The notes under the pieces are model-generated. The model ran no database searches. It was given only the letters and a program-made list of their open reading frames with translations, and had not been told where the DNA came from. This document shows, one piece after another, positions 15,969 to 23,445 of a stretch of 64,000 nucleotides of DNA. Source of the stretch: Bacillota bacterium (GTDB taxonomy: Bacteria; Bacillota; Clostridia; Lachnospirales; Lachnospiraceae); the NCBI GenBank assembly GCA_023392535.1, contig JAEVYY010000008.1, forward strand, positions 222,566-286,565, in the 5' to 3' direction. The first letter of the stretch is position 1. Every line of letters starts with the position of its first letter. A program made the position numbers and the translations under genes.

Positions 15969-16559
15969 CTACACCTCTTTGCATATATCTTCTATTTCTG
16001 TATTTGGTTCATTCCACCTAGTACCGAATCTATCTATTATACTGTGGAAATCTTCTACCTCATGTAACATTACTTTATACTCTGTCTTTAATGTGCGTTC
16101 GTTGATTCCCACATGCCTTAGTTCATGCCATAGCAATACTTTTATCTGGTTCATTGTTAACAGCATAGCGTTAGGCTCATATATAGTGATAATAAAGTCA
16201 TATGGAGCAAAGCACTGATAGATTGCATTTACCTTTCTACAATCTGCGTATATGATACGTCCGTCTTTTACTTTTTCCTCGTATGACTTTACATATCCAA
16301 TCTTAATATCGTAATCTCTTATGTATTGCAACTCTGCTACTGCATCTATAACTTTATTGGATAGTTTTTCATATTCTTCTGAATACTCTGCATCCTCAAT
16401 GCTCAACTTCTCTCTATGCTCTGCTATAAACTCTCGCGCAATCAGTTTCTTACAATCGTCATATGTTTCATATAGGTCTTTCATGGCACAGCAGTAGTAT
16501 CTTGCTTCTTTACAACTATCTATCATTAAACAATCTTTACATAATTCTGCTCTTGCCAT
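15969..16559 (-). CDS. Putative phage metallopeptidase (HELRH)
   Basis: 196 residues. A Cys-rich N-terminus (Cys7, 10, 16, 23, 24) could bind metal; after a helical middle comes QIKVLLWHELRHVG with His145, Glu146 and His149, and later EDFHSIIDRFG that may supply a third ligand. This fits the putative phage metallopeptidase domain family (PF18894) that is often near terminase genes. It begins three bases upstream of the terminase start region, in the same transcript. Confidence 0.8.
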   Translation of the reverse strand: MARAELCKDCLMIDSCKEARYYCCAMKDLYETYDDCKKLIAREFIAEHREKLSIEDAEYSEEYEKLSNKVIDAVAELQYIRDYDIKIGYVKSYEEKVKDGRIIYADCRKVNAIYQCFAPYDFIITIYEPNAMLLTMNQIKVLLWHELRHVGINERTLKTEYKVMLHEVEDFHSIIDRFGTRWNEPNTEIEDICKEV

Positions 16560-16580
16560 ATATTACACCTACCTTTACTG

Positions 16581-16775
16581 TTATTTACCCGCTAATTCAT
16601 CAAGTTCTTGTTCGCTTAACTCTCGAATCATTACATCTTCTTTTATAATGCATTCTGCCGCGTTTCCTGCTTCTGCATGAAAATCAATTTCTTTTACATT
16701 TTGCTTTTCTACTCCATCAACCCATATATGAGTTGTAAAACCATCTGATTCAATTCTTACTTTTCTATATTTCAT
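16581..16775 (-). CDS. Small phage protein of unknown function
   Basis: 64 residues from ATG 16775, which has AAAGGG six bases upstream; an ATG 15 bases earlier has no such site. MKYRKVRIESDGFTTHIWVDG suggests a beta hairpin followed by an acidic C-terminal helix (VMIRELSEQELDELAGK). No family recognised. It is the second gene of the late operon segment that leads into the terminase. Confidence 0.6.
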   Translation of the reverse strand: MKYRKVRIESDGFTTHIWVDGVEKQNVKEIDFHAEAGNAAECIIKEDVMIRELSEQELDELAGK

Positions 16776-16878
16776 CTTTTCCCTTTCCATTAAAACAATC
16801 TTTATGTTGTCTGTTTTAAATTAAACCACTGCTTTTTTAATATTTTATCAGTCAAAATGTTAAATTCGTATTTCGTAT

Positions 16879-17085
16879 TTACTCAAAAAATGTATTTGGA
16901 ATTAATATTCCATGTTCTTTAAATGCTATTTGTTGTAATTGCCTTTTTGTAAATATCTGACCGCCGATAAGAAGTTTTACGGATTCTTTCATTGCGCTTA
17001 AGTCAAATAGGCTCCAATCGTCTTGTTTTATGTCTATGTATTGTTTTAACATGTCTTTTGCTTTTTCAAGATAATAGCTATTCAT
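16879..17085 (-). CDS. Small helical phage protein
   Basis: 68 residues from ATG 17085, preceded by GGAAAGGG; the longer open frame up to 17169 lacks a ribosome site and overlaps repeated DNA. MNSYYLEKAKDMLKQYIDIKQDDWSLFDLSAMKESVKLLI reads as two helices. No family recognised; it lies just upstream of the terminase group. Confidence 0.55.
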   Translation of the reverse strand: MNSYYLEKAKDMLKQYIDIKQDDWSLFDLSAMKESVKLLIGGQIFTKRQLQQIAFKEHGILIPNTFFE

Positions 17086-17101
17086 TCTTCTTTCCCTTTC
17101 C

Positions 17102-17158
17102 TGCATACCGCTTTCGCTATAGGAAGTATGCAAGTTCCTGTCCATTGTATGTATGCAA
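17102..17158. repeat. GTATGCAAG repeats in leader region
   Basis: GTATGCAAG occurs at 17126-17134 and 17150-17158, 24 bp apart, and its inverted partial copy TGCATAC at 17102-17108 can pair with GTATGCA at 17126-17132. The cluster lies between the C1q-like gene and the next gene, and could be a protein-binding site or mRNA hairpin. Confidence 0.4.
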
Positions 17159-17169
17159 GGACTGTGCAT

Positions 17170-17628
17170 CTAATTTTTAACTATATTTATGTTTGCGTAC
17201 ACTGTTGTAATTACAACCGCGCTTGCGTTATTGTGTTTTACTCTTATGTCAATAATATCTCCTGATACTAGGTCTAATTCTCCCATAAGTGCAAGGTTGA
17301 ACACGTATCCGCTTGTTGAGAATCTTCTCTGCATATGTAAGTTTGGTGCTTCTTCACCGTTTACAAATACTGCTGTGTCGAATAGCACATCTGTTGTACC
17401 TAATTTTGAGGAAAATGTACAATTAACAGAGTAAGAGCCTTTTTTCAGTATTGTTATTTCTCCATTAGCTAGATTAACGTCACAGTTTTTAGTACTTCCT
17501 TTTATTGAGTTTGCTAAAACCACTTTTGTAAATGCAGAACCTGTCGGAATATTTGCTGTTGCTGTGTTGTTATTTACGTATATTTCCGCTTTTGCTTTTT
17601 GCATTACGTATTTTTCCCAATTATTCAT
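17170..17628 (-). CDS. C1q/TNF-like jelly-roll phage protein
   Basis: 152 residues. After a short helix, a series of beta strands follows: TKVVLANSIKG, GEITILKKGSYSVNCTFSSK, TDVLFDTAVFVNGEE, GYVFNLALMGELDLVSGDIIDIRVKHN, VYANINIVKN. The GxYxVNCTFS and LVSGDIIDIRVKHN elements are typical of C1q/TNF-like jelly rolls. Such domains often form trimers and occur in phage receptor-binding or decoration proteins. It is far from the tail genes, at the front of the late operon, so a capsid decoration or an extra host-binding protein are both possible. Confidence 0.65.
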   Translation of the reverse strand: MNNWEKYVMQKAKAEIYVNNNTATANIPTGSAFTKVVLANSIKGSTKNCDVNLANGEITILKKGSYSVNCTFSSKLGTTDVLFDTAVFVNGEEAPNLHMQRRFSTSGYVFNLALMGELDLVSGDIIDIRVKHNNASAVVITTVYANINIVKN

Positions 17629-17639
17629 ACTGCACCGCC

Positions 17640-17831
17640 TTATTGCTCAACCCAACGTAGTATATGCCATACATACAATGCGCCTGTGTCTACGTTTAAG
17701 CATGTGCTACCTGTGTTTGATGCGGTTAATCCTGTTGGTAAAGAATCACCGTTTTCTATTTGGTACTCTAATATTCCTTGATTTTGGTCTGTTCCGTCAT
17801 ATTGTCTATTTGTTACATTTGCTACTGCCAT
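17640..17831 (-). CDS. Small protein at start of late operon
   Basis: 63 residues from ATG 17831 (GGAGG eight bases upstream). MAVANVTNRQYDGTDQNQGILEY and GLTASNTGSTCLNVDTGALYVWH resemble short structural proteins in which the phrase NVDTGALYVWH recurs next to surface-exposed phage proteins. It is the first gene after the promoter at 17884-17912 and precedes the C1q-like gene by 11 bases, so the two may work together. Confidence 0.6.
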   Translation of the reverse strand: MAVANVTNRQYDGTDQNQGILEYQIENGDSLPTGLTASNTGSTCLNVDTGALYVWHILRWVEQ

Positions 17832-17883
17832 CTTACATACCTCCACTATTGTTTTGCGGATGTGGGCGTATGTTTATACCCAT

Positions 17884-17912
17884 ATTATACCATTGTATTG
17901 TTTATATATCAA
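17884..17912 (-). promoter_or_regulatory. Strong late promoter
   Basis: On the minus strand TTGATA (17912-17907), 17 bases, TATAAT (17889-17884), about 50 bases before the first late gene. GTTTACATAA is directly upstream of the -35 box and again 63 bp further upstream, a spacing of six helical turns. This is the best candidate for the late operon promoter of the packaging and structural genes. Confidence 0.75.
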
Positions 17913-17913
17913 G

Positions 17914-17992
17914 TTTTATGTAAACTAATTTTAGTTTAACATGCCAATTATATGCCATTTTTTATTATTTTAATAATTTTATGTAAACTAAT
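17914..17992 (-). repeat. Paired 16-bp direct repeats upstream of late promoter
   Basis: TTTTATGTAAACTAAT (plus-strand reading) is present at 17914-17929 and 17977-17992, identical over 16 bp. The near copy ends one base from the -35 box. Activator or repressor sites are likely. Confidence 0.6.
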
Positions 17993-18021
17993 AGGCACTA
18001 CGCATTAGCGCAATGCCTATT
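17990..18021. terminator. Hairpin between early and late operons
   Basis: AATAGGCA (17990-17997) pairs with TGCCTATT (18014-18021). A T-run follows on the plus strand; on the minus strand it follows the 46-residue gene by two bases but the U-run is short. It probably limits read-through from the early operon into the late promoter region. Confidence 0.55.
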
Positions 18022-18023
18022 TT

Positions 18024-18164
18024 TTATTTCTTCTTTTTCTTCTTACTTCTTTTCTGCTGTTCCAGTGCAATCGCTACTGCTTGCTTTTGTGGTTTTCCTG
18101 CTGCGATCTCTTTCTTGATATTGCTTTCAAGTGTTTTCTTTGACGTTCCTTTCTTTAATGGCAT
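18024..18164 (-). CDS. Small basic phage protein (MPLKKG type)
   Basis: 46 residues, MPLKKGTSKKTLESNIKKEI then AAGKPQKQAVAIALEQQKRS and a Lys-rich tail. AAAGGAG with eight-base spacing supports ATG 18164. The MPLKKG...N...G(K/R)PQKQAVAIAL pattern is a widespread small phage protein of unknown function, often near the end of the early region. A nucleic acid-binding role is likely from charge alone. Confidence 0.75.
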   Translation of the reverse strand: MPLKKGTSKKTLESNIKKEIAAGKPQKQAVAIALEQQKRSKKKKKK

Positions 18165-18169
18165 GTATT

Positions 18170-18499
18170 TCACTCCTTTCCGTCTAAAATATTTAATATC
18201 TCTATTGCTTGCTCATAGGTTAATTCCTTAACTTTTTCCATTCTATTAAGGCATAACTGAATTTTTTTATCTTTACGTATTTGTAATATTTCTTCTTCCG
18301 TTCCTGTTCTTATATACGACCTATTCCAACCATCACCACCCATCTGCGTTCCAAATGCATTATACTGATTTTTGCTACATTCAACTTTTATTCTTCCAGT
18401 CGGTGTAATTTTAGTAACGTACGTCACTTTTTTTTGTGAGTAGAATCCGCCTGGATGATAAATAACTTCATCTCCTACCTTTACATTAAGTTCATTCAT
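18170..18499 (-). CDS. Phage protein with SH3/KOW-like N-terminus
   Basis: 109 residues from ATG 18499 (AGGAG eight bases upstream; the frame extends to a GTG nine bases earlier). VKVGDEVIYHPGGFYSQKKVTYVTKITPTGRIKVE suggests a small beta barrel, followed by a helical C-terminus (KVKELTYEQAIEILNILDG). A comparable start occurs in the gene at 31745-32275. Function unknown. It overlaps the upstream gene by 8 bases. Confidence 0.65.
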   Translation of the reverse strand: MNELNVKVGDEVIYHPGGFYSQKKVTYVTKITPTGRIKVECSKNQYNAFGTQMGGDGWNRSYIRTGTEEEILQIRKDKKIQLCLNRMEKVKELTYEQAIEILNILDGKE

Positions 18500-19112
18500 G
18501 TGTTTCACTCCTTTCTTTATTTTCTTTCGGTATGTACTTCTTGGGTAATGGTTGCCATGCTACAACCTCTCTATGTTCGTCTGCTTCTGCTTCTTCATTA
18601 ATACATACTGGGTAATTCCACCCAATAAATTTTCCACTGATTTGATAATGCATTCTTTTAACAAACGTATCGTCAAATTTGGGCAGATAATTTCCGTCAC
18701 TCCATGCATGGTAAGTAACTAAATAATGACCGCTTTCTTCCGGTAAATCCCCATCAGCTACAACATGCCATCCGTCATTTTTAATCGTTGGTTGCTTCTT
18801 GACTAGTTCCAGTATCATCCTTGTCGCAATTTCTATCGCAAAATCAGTTCCTTTCTTTTCGTTTGTCTCGAAATGCTTATCTCCAACCGAAAGTGCATTG
18901 CTTAATACTTCTTCTAACAAATCCGCGTTGATTAATCTCATAGAATCACCGTCTGCATGTTTTTCTGTGGTATTTTCCATTTTGGAAATATCCACGGAAT
19001 GACTAAGCACTTCATAAAACGCTTTCGCATCAATTCCTAACTGTTCAAGCCTTTCGTTCAAGACATCGTCATGTTGTATGTTATAAAAATCATCTTCACT
19101 TATTTTGCTCAT
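18492..19112 (-). CDS. DUF551 domain phage protein
   Basis: 206 residues from ATG 19112 (AAGGAG seven bases upstream). The middle has AIEIATRMILELVKKQPTI, and the second half GWHVVADGDLPEESGHYLVTYHA...VVAWQPLPKKY is a DUF551 domain (PF04448), common in phage early regions and without known function. Ends overlap the neighbouring genes by a few bases, showing tight coupling. Confidence 0.8.
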   Translation of the reverse strand: MSKISEDDFYNIQHDDVLNERLEQLGIDAKAFYEVLSHSVDISKMENTTEKHADGDSMRLINADLLEEVLSNALSVGDKHFETNEKKGTDFAIEIATRMILELVKKQPTIKNDGWHVVADGDLPEESGHYLVTYHAWSDGNYLPKFDDTFVKRMHYQISGKFIGWNYPVCINEEAEADEHREVVAWQPLPKKYIPKENKERSETHE

Positions 19113-19635
19113 TCTCTTTCTCCTTTTCCTTTTTCCTAACATCACGTGAAGCTGACCGAAACATCATAAGTAGCATTTCTGTTGCGGATTTATTTCTATC
19201 CCTTCTTTTTGCTTTTCTTATTGACTTTAAGTCATACCATTCGCCCTGATAATTCATTCCATTCGGTATGTATACCCCAACACTATAAGGTATTTCGTTC
19301 TTTATGTTTTCAAATACTTCTTCCGTCATTACATAATAATTGAAATCTCCTAAGAAATTATGTCCATTTTTGGAGTGGAAGTCTGCCACAGATGATTTAA
19401 CCTCATAGCAATAAAAATCTCCTTTTTCAATGCCAGATACAGTATTATTCAAAGGTTTAAATTTCATGAAATCAACTCTTACTGGACTATTAGTAGCATA
19501 ATCAAATGTAACCTCGCGTGCCCAGTAAATTCGCGGATCGTCATGCGGATTTATATGTTTTTGAATCGCTAACGATAATACTTTTGTAGTCTCCGGCCTA
19601 TCAACTCTTATACCTCTAAATTTAATTTCTCTCAC
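19096..19635 (-). CDS. MmcB-like PD-(D/E)XK family protein
   Basis: 179 residues. YWAREVTFDYATNSPVRVDFMKFKP, then GDFYCYEVKSSVADFHSKNGHNFLGDFNYYVMTEE, has the D...ExK pattern of PD-(D/E)XK nucleases and the wording of the MmcB family (PF06319). The C-terminus is very basic (KAKRRDRNKS...KKEKEKENEQNK). It resembles the gene at 22120-22788 at the motif level, so the phage has two. They could act in repair or in cutting or guarding phage DNA. Confidence 0.65.
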   Translation of the reverse strand: MREIKFRGIRVDRPETTKVLSLAIQKHINPHDDPRIYWAREVTFDYATNSPVRVDFMKFKPLNNTVSGIEKGDFYCYEVKSSVADFHSKNGHNFLGDFNYYVMTEEVFENIKNEIPYSVGVYIPNGMNYQGEWYDLKSIRKAKRRDRNKSATEMLLMMFRSASRDVRKKEKEKENEQNK

Positions 19636-19826
19636 TTCTCTGCTCCTTTCATATACTCAAATATATCCATCTGTTTTTCATGTTCTTCGTAATACTTGCA
19701 TAACTCTGTGTGATACGGCTTTCCTGCCATGATACATGGTCTACAATCTATGTATTGGCATTGCGAGCGCTTGAAGCATGTTTTACATTGGCATGCTCCG
19801 CAGTCGGTTGGTTTTAGTAGTGGCAT
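19632..19826 (-). CDS. Small Cys-rich zinc-binding protein
   Basis: 64 residues with nine cysteines, in the pattern CGACQCKTCFKRSQCQYIDCRPC and a later Cys near TELCKYYEEH. This is a likely double zinc knuckle. It overlaps the downstream gene by 4 bases and follows the methyltransferase by 3, so it may be a partner of it. Not assigned to a family. Confidence 0.65.
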   Translation of the reverse strand: MPLLKPTDCGACQCKTCFKRSQCQYIDCRPCIMAGKPYHTELCKYYEEHEKQMDIFEYMKGAEK

Positions 19827-19829
19827 AGG

Positions 19830-21632
19830 CTACCTCATATATCTTTCTTTGATCGCATCCCACCGTGGAAGACCTTGAATATTTAGATTGCTAAACATGG
19901 CTACCATAACTAAGACCACAATAGAGTTTCCAAATTGCTTATAAGCCTGTGAATTACTTACTACCGATAGTATTTTTGTAATATTGCTGTCGGATACATA
20001 CATTAGTCTTCCGCATTCGCGTGGTGTGAGTTTACGGATCCTATAAATGCTTTCAATGCAATTATCTTTTGTGACTTGCTTAATACTTATAATTTCTTCA
20101 ACACACGCTGCTCCGTCATTATTTGTCATTATACTTCTTGACATTCCCTCTAATAATCCGTGCTGATATTTTTCAGAAACTTTGTAATTAATACCACCTA
20201 AGATATTTGTTTCTAAAACCATATTATCTTTTTGCATACTTGTAATTGTATTGCAAATACCTTGACTGTTTGGTTCTAGTCTTTGTTCTGTTGGATTGCC
20301 TGGTGTTCTGTCGGATGAATTATCCGTATTTCTTCCACACATGGCTACTATTACACCATTTCCCACTTGTCTATGATTGCTTATCCCTCTATCTCTTGCT
20401 GTTATGCAATTTGTTATATTATTTTCTGATGGGTTATTGATTGACAAGTCAACACATATTTTCGGTTCATGCCCGCCACCACTACAAGTGTTTAATGTCG
20501 GTGCGCATCCATCTGTTGCATATACTCTGCCCGTCTGCGGATTTGAAAATTTATTTTCCTCTGCAATATTTCCGACTTGATTAACTTCAACTATATTCTG
20601 CCCTTCGCCTTTATTTGTGGTCAATGTAGGTGCCAAATTTCCGCTATATACATTGCCATTCATTCCATTGCCGCTTGGATTTACATTTCCTACGCACCCA
20701 TGCAAATCTCTATTATCAATCAGTTGCGTAATTAGTTTATCTGCTTTTTCTGTATTGATGTAATACTTTTCGTCAACTTCTTCTTCTAGATAATCTTTCA
20801 TTGTTTTTGTAAGAGGTATCGGATTTGGAAATTTGTAATTATATTCACCAAGGAATGAAAACATAAATGTTCGTTCCCGGTTCTGCGCAACTCCGTAATC
20901 TTTTGCGTTTAATGTCTGTACATGATTTGTATAGCCGAGTAAAGTAAGAAAGTCTTGCCACTCTTGAAAGTCTTTAATATTTGCTTTTGCTAATACTTGT
21001 GGCACGTTCTCCATAAATAAGAGTTGTGGAAGTTCTCCTTTGCTGCCATGTATCTCTTTTAAAATTCTTTTTATTTCCCACAACAAGCTGGATTGCGTTC
21101 CGCTTCCTTCTTTCATTCCTTCCATTTTTCCTGCTATTGATACACTCGTGCATGGATATGAGTATGTAAAAAAGTAAAAATATGTATCTGTGTCAATTAT
21201 TTCAAATTCATTGCCATGTATATTCATGATACTTCCTAAATTATGGCATTGCATAAACTCGTTATATGTTTCTCTTTGCCATTTCTCCGACTTTCTGCGT
21301 ATTTCTTTTTCAGTCATTGGCTTTTTACCGTCATTTGATATTCCGAGTACGAGTAACTTATTTATTATTTTTTCTTTGTTATAAATTTCCGAATAATCAG
21401 TGTTATCATTTATGTGACAGGCTTTATATGACTTATTTGCATTTACTTCCCATTCCGATATTTTGTAATGTTCAAAATCTGCACCCATTACATTAAGTGC
21501 CATTGCTTGCGATCCGTAACCCGAAAAAGTCTCAATCAACCGCACCGGCTTATCTATTTTTATTTGTTGCATCGTCAAATCAAACATGCTTATTTGGTCT
21601 TGACACTCATAATTAAAAACCTCTAATCCCAT
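19830..21632 (-). CDS. DNA (cytosine-5) methyltransferase
   Basis: 600 residues. Motif I FSGYGSQ (36-42), motif IV with the catalytic Cys (SYPCTSVSIAGKMEGM, Cys161), ENV (208-210), QNRER (250-254) and a C-terminal FGNSIVV are all present, so it should be active. The region ~300-480 (target recognition) holds degenerate Gly/Asn-rich repeats with APTLTT and APTLNT phrases. There is no restriction partner next to it, so it may protect phage DNA from host restriction. It heads a group with the Cys-rich and MmcB-like genes. Confidence 0.92.
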   Translation of the reverse strand: MGLEVFNYECQDQISMFDLTMQQIKIDKPVRLIETFSGYGSQAMALNVMGADFEHYKISEWEVNANKSYKACHINDNTDYSEIYNKEKIINKLLVLGISNDGKKPMTEKEIRRKSEKWQRETYNEFMQCHNLGSIMNIHGNEFEIIDTDTYFYFFTYSYPCTSVSIAGKMEGMKEGSGTQSSLLWEIKRILKEIHGSKGELPQLLFMENVPQVLAKANIKDFQEWQDFLTLLGYTNHVQTLNAKDYGVAQNRERTFMFSFLGEYNYKFPNPIPLTKTMKDYLEEEVDEKYYINTEKADKLITQLIDNRDLHGCVGNVNPSGNGMNGNVYSGNLAPTLTTNKGEGQNIVEVNQVGNIAEENKFSNPQTGRVYATDGCAPTLNTCSGGGHEPKICVDLSINNPSENNITNCITARDRGISNHRQVGNGVIVAMCGRNTDNSSDRTPGNPTEQRLEPNSQGICNTITSMQKDNMVLETNILGGINYKVSEKYQHGLLEGMSRSIMTNNDGAACVEEIISIKQVTKDNCIESIYRIRKLTPRECGRLMYVSDSNITKILSVVSNSQAYKQFGNSIVVLVMVAMFSNLNIQGLPRWDAIKERYMR

Positions 21633-21710
21633 TTTCCATCCAGGAACCGATATATCATCACCACGGCCGTAGTTCGTTCCTTTCTTTGTGATTATTTTTT
21701 AACTTATAAA

Positions 21711-22091
21711 TTATCCCCAGTTATGCCATTCTTTTAAGTTTACTTGGTCATGTTGTAATTCTTTTCCTGTGATTTTTATATAAATTTCATTTAGTTCATT
21801 AAACACATTTTCAGGTGCAACATTGTTTTTTAAAGTTTCGTTCAAAATATGATTATCTTCATCAACCCAAGAGATATCATATTGTACTGATAGTATATAA
21901 ATTAATCTTGCGAATAACCCATTCATTCCGTCTATAACTAATTTAATTTCATTTGGAAAAGCACCTTTTCCGTATTGATTTAAATTTGGATTTTTTTCTA
22001 TTATTTTATGGTAAAAATCAAAATCTTTTGATTCCAAATCTTTTTTTAATTCAATTGTCCAACCAAAATATTTATCTACATCTACACTCAT
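21711..22091 (-). CDS. Phage protein of unknown function, 126 residues
   Basis: An acidic, soluble, mostly helical protein beginning MSVDVDKYFGWTIELKKDLES and ending KEWHNWG. No known motif. It lies between the methyltransferase and an MmcB-like gene. A 78-base gap without a gene separates it from the methyltransferase. Confidence 0.55.
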   Translation of the reverse strand: MSVDVDKYFGWTIELKKDLESKDFDFYHKIIEKNPNLNQYGKGAFPNEIKLVIDGMNGLFARLIYILSVQYDISWVDEDNHILNETLKNNVAPENVFNELNEIYIKITGKELQHDQVNLKEWHNWG

Positions 22092-22119
22092 TTTTCACCT
22101 CTACATATTGATTTTTAAG

Positions 22120-22788
22120 TTAACTTGTAGTAATACCAGCTTTTTCCATTTCTGCACTTACAATGTCCTCAAAAAATTGGTATTCTCCGCATATTTCCCT
22201 TCTTGCTTTTTCAAATTTTCTGATTAACCGATTTTGTATAACCCACTCTTTATTTTCTTCCTGGTATTGCTTTTTCCAATATCCTATACTTTGTTGCAAT
22301 TCCTTCTGCTTTTCCATGTCCGAGGAATCTTTGTATTTATTCATTTTATGGTACATGCTTCTTACCATACTTTCTTTTAACATAACATTCATATCATTCG
22401 TAACTATTTGTTTTTTTGGATTTAATATTGTTTCTAATTCCCATACATCCTGATAAATTTTGGGACCGCTTGTTATTATCCCTATTCCATCTGGCACATA
22501 ATTTGAAAAATCCTTTATTTTAATCTCCAAATCCTTAGAAACAACAAGATAATTGTAGTGGCCGTACCATGACTTTTTAGCTTTTGATTTTAAATCTTGT
22601 AGTGTGACTTTTATTTCATAGCACCTAATTATTCCCTTGCTATCCATAGTCATAAAATCAACTATTTCATTTCCGTACCCGTTATTTGCAAAACCTATTG
22701 TTATTTCTTCGCAACCGTAAATTCTTTTATATCGACACATGTTTATAAGTGCTTTTTCGATTTCCAATGTTTCTATTCTCTTTGCCAT
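22120..22788 (-). CDS. MmcB-like DNA repair / nuclease-fold protein
   Basis: 222 residues. IGFANNGYGNEIVDFMTMDSKGIIRCYEIKVTLQDLKSKAKKSWYGHYNYLVVSK has the ...D...E-I-K pattern of PD-(D/E)XK enzymes and the MmcB family wording; the rest is helical and basic. It is 28 bases from the next gene. It shares the motif with the protein at 19096-19635 but not overall sequence, so the two are probably distant paralogues. Confidence 0.65.
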   Translation of the reverse strand: MAKRIETLEIEKALINMCRYKRIYGCEEITIGFANNGYGNEIVDFMTMDSKGIIRCYEIKVTLQDLKSKAKKSWYGHYNYLVVSKDLEIKIKDFSNYVPDGIGIITSGPKIYQDVWELETILNPKKQIVTNDMNVMLKESMVRSMYHKMNKYKDSSDMEKQKELQQSIGYWKKQYQEENKEWVIQNRLIRKFEKARREICGEYQFFEDIVSAEMEKAGITTS

Positions 22789-22812
22789 TGAACCACCTTC
22801 TTAAATTACAAT

Positions 22813-23001
22813 CTACACCACTTCCAACTCACTTAGCCTATCTACGCACACGCTCTTTCCATCCGACAACCTTAAATACCACACAGAACCTTTACTTTCA
22901 TAATCCGCTACGGTTCTTACTTCATTTGGATAGTCACTTTTAAGCCTGATAGGTGTACCGATTGGATATTTTTGAAACATTTCTATTAATTTTTCATACA
23001 T
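22813..23001 (-). CDS. Small beta-rich phage protein
   Basis: 62 residues: PIGTPIRLKSDYPNEVRTVADYESKGSVWYLRLSDGKSVCVDRLSELEVV reads as a small beta barrel similar to SH3/KOW type. It overlaps the upstream gene by 16 bases. Function unknown. Confidence 0.6.
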   Translation of the reverse strand: MYEKLIEMFQKYPIGTPIRLKSDYPNEVRTVADYESKGSVWYLRLSDGKSVCVDRLSELEVV

Positions 23002-23429
23002 AGTGATACCTCTTCTCCGACGTACGGCTGATTAAATAGTGTTTCTGTGATATCTACATACTTTTTACCGTTAACTACCTCTATACGGCTTCTACGCGGT
23101 CTTGCGTACTGCAATTTATTTATGTCTATGTGGCTGCTGGTTACTGGCGGTACTACTACTCCCATCCCATGACTTGATAGCCACTTACTTATAGATGCCT
23201 TGGGTATGTTGGTGATTTGGCTAATCTCCTTAATGCTCATTCCCGATTCTTTCATTTCCTTTACTTTGCTATAATCGTATTTGCATCTTGGCGCGTAGGA
23301 GATACCGCTTTTATTTAATATTCCTTTGATCGTGTTCCACTTGTAGCCTGTTGCTTCGGTTATTTCTTGTGGTGTTTTACCGCTTTGAAACATGGTCTTT
23401 ACAAGTTCACGTCTTTCAGTATTAGTCAT
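22986..23429 (-). CDS. Double helix-turn-helix DNA-binding protein
   Basis: 147 residues with two HTH units: GKTPQEITEATGYKWNTIKGILNKSG (residues ~17-42) and GMSIKEISQITNIPKASISKWLSSHG (~63-88), of the resolvase/Tc-type trihelical kind. The end contains YARPRRSRIEVVNGKKYVDIT. Such proteins in phage early operons usually act as small regulators; it lies next to the radical SAM gene. AAAGGAAC precedes the ATG. Confidence 0.75.
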   Translation of the reverse strand: MTNTERRELVKTMFQSGKTPQEITEATGYKWNTIKGILNKSGISYAPRCKYDYSKVKEMKESGMSIKEISQITNIPKASISKWLSSHGMGVVVPPVTSSHIDINKLQYARPRRSRIEVVNGKKYVDITETLFNQPYVGEEVSLCMKN

Positions 23430-23445
23430 AACTGTTCCTTTCTTT

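Noticed and set aside
17086..17169. N-terminal extension of the gene at 16879
   Set aside because: The start at 17169 has no ribosome site and the region consists of repeated DNA; ATG 17085 has GGAAAGGG.
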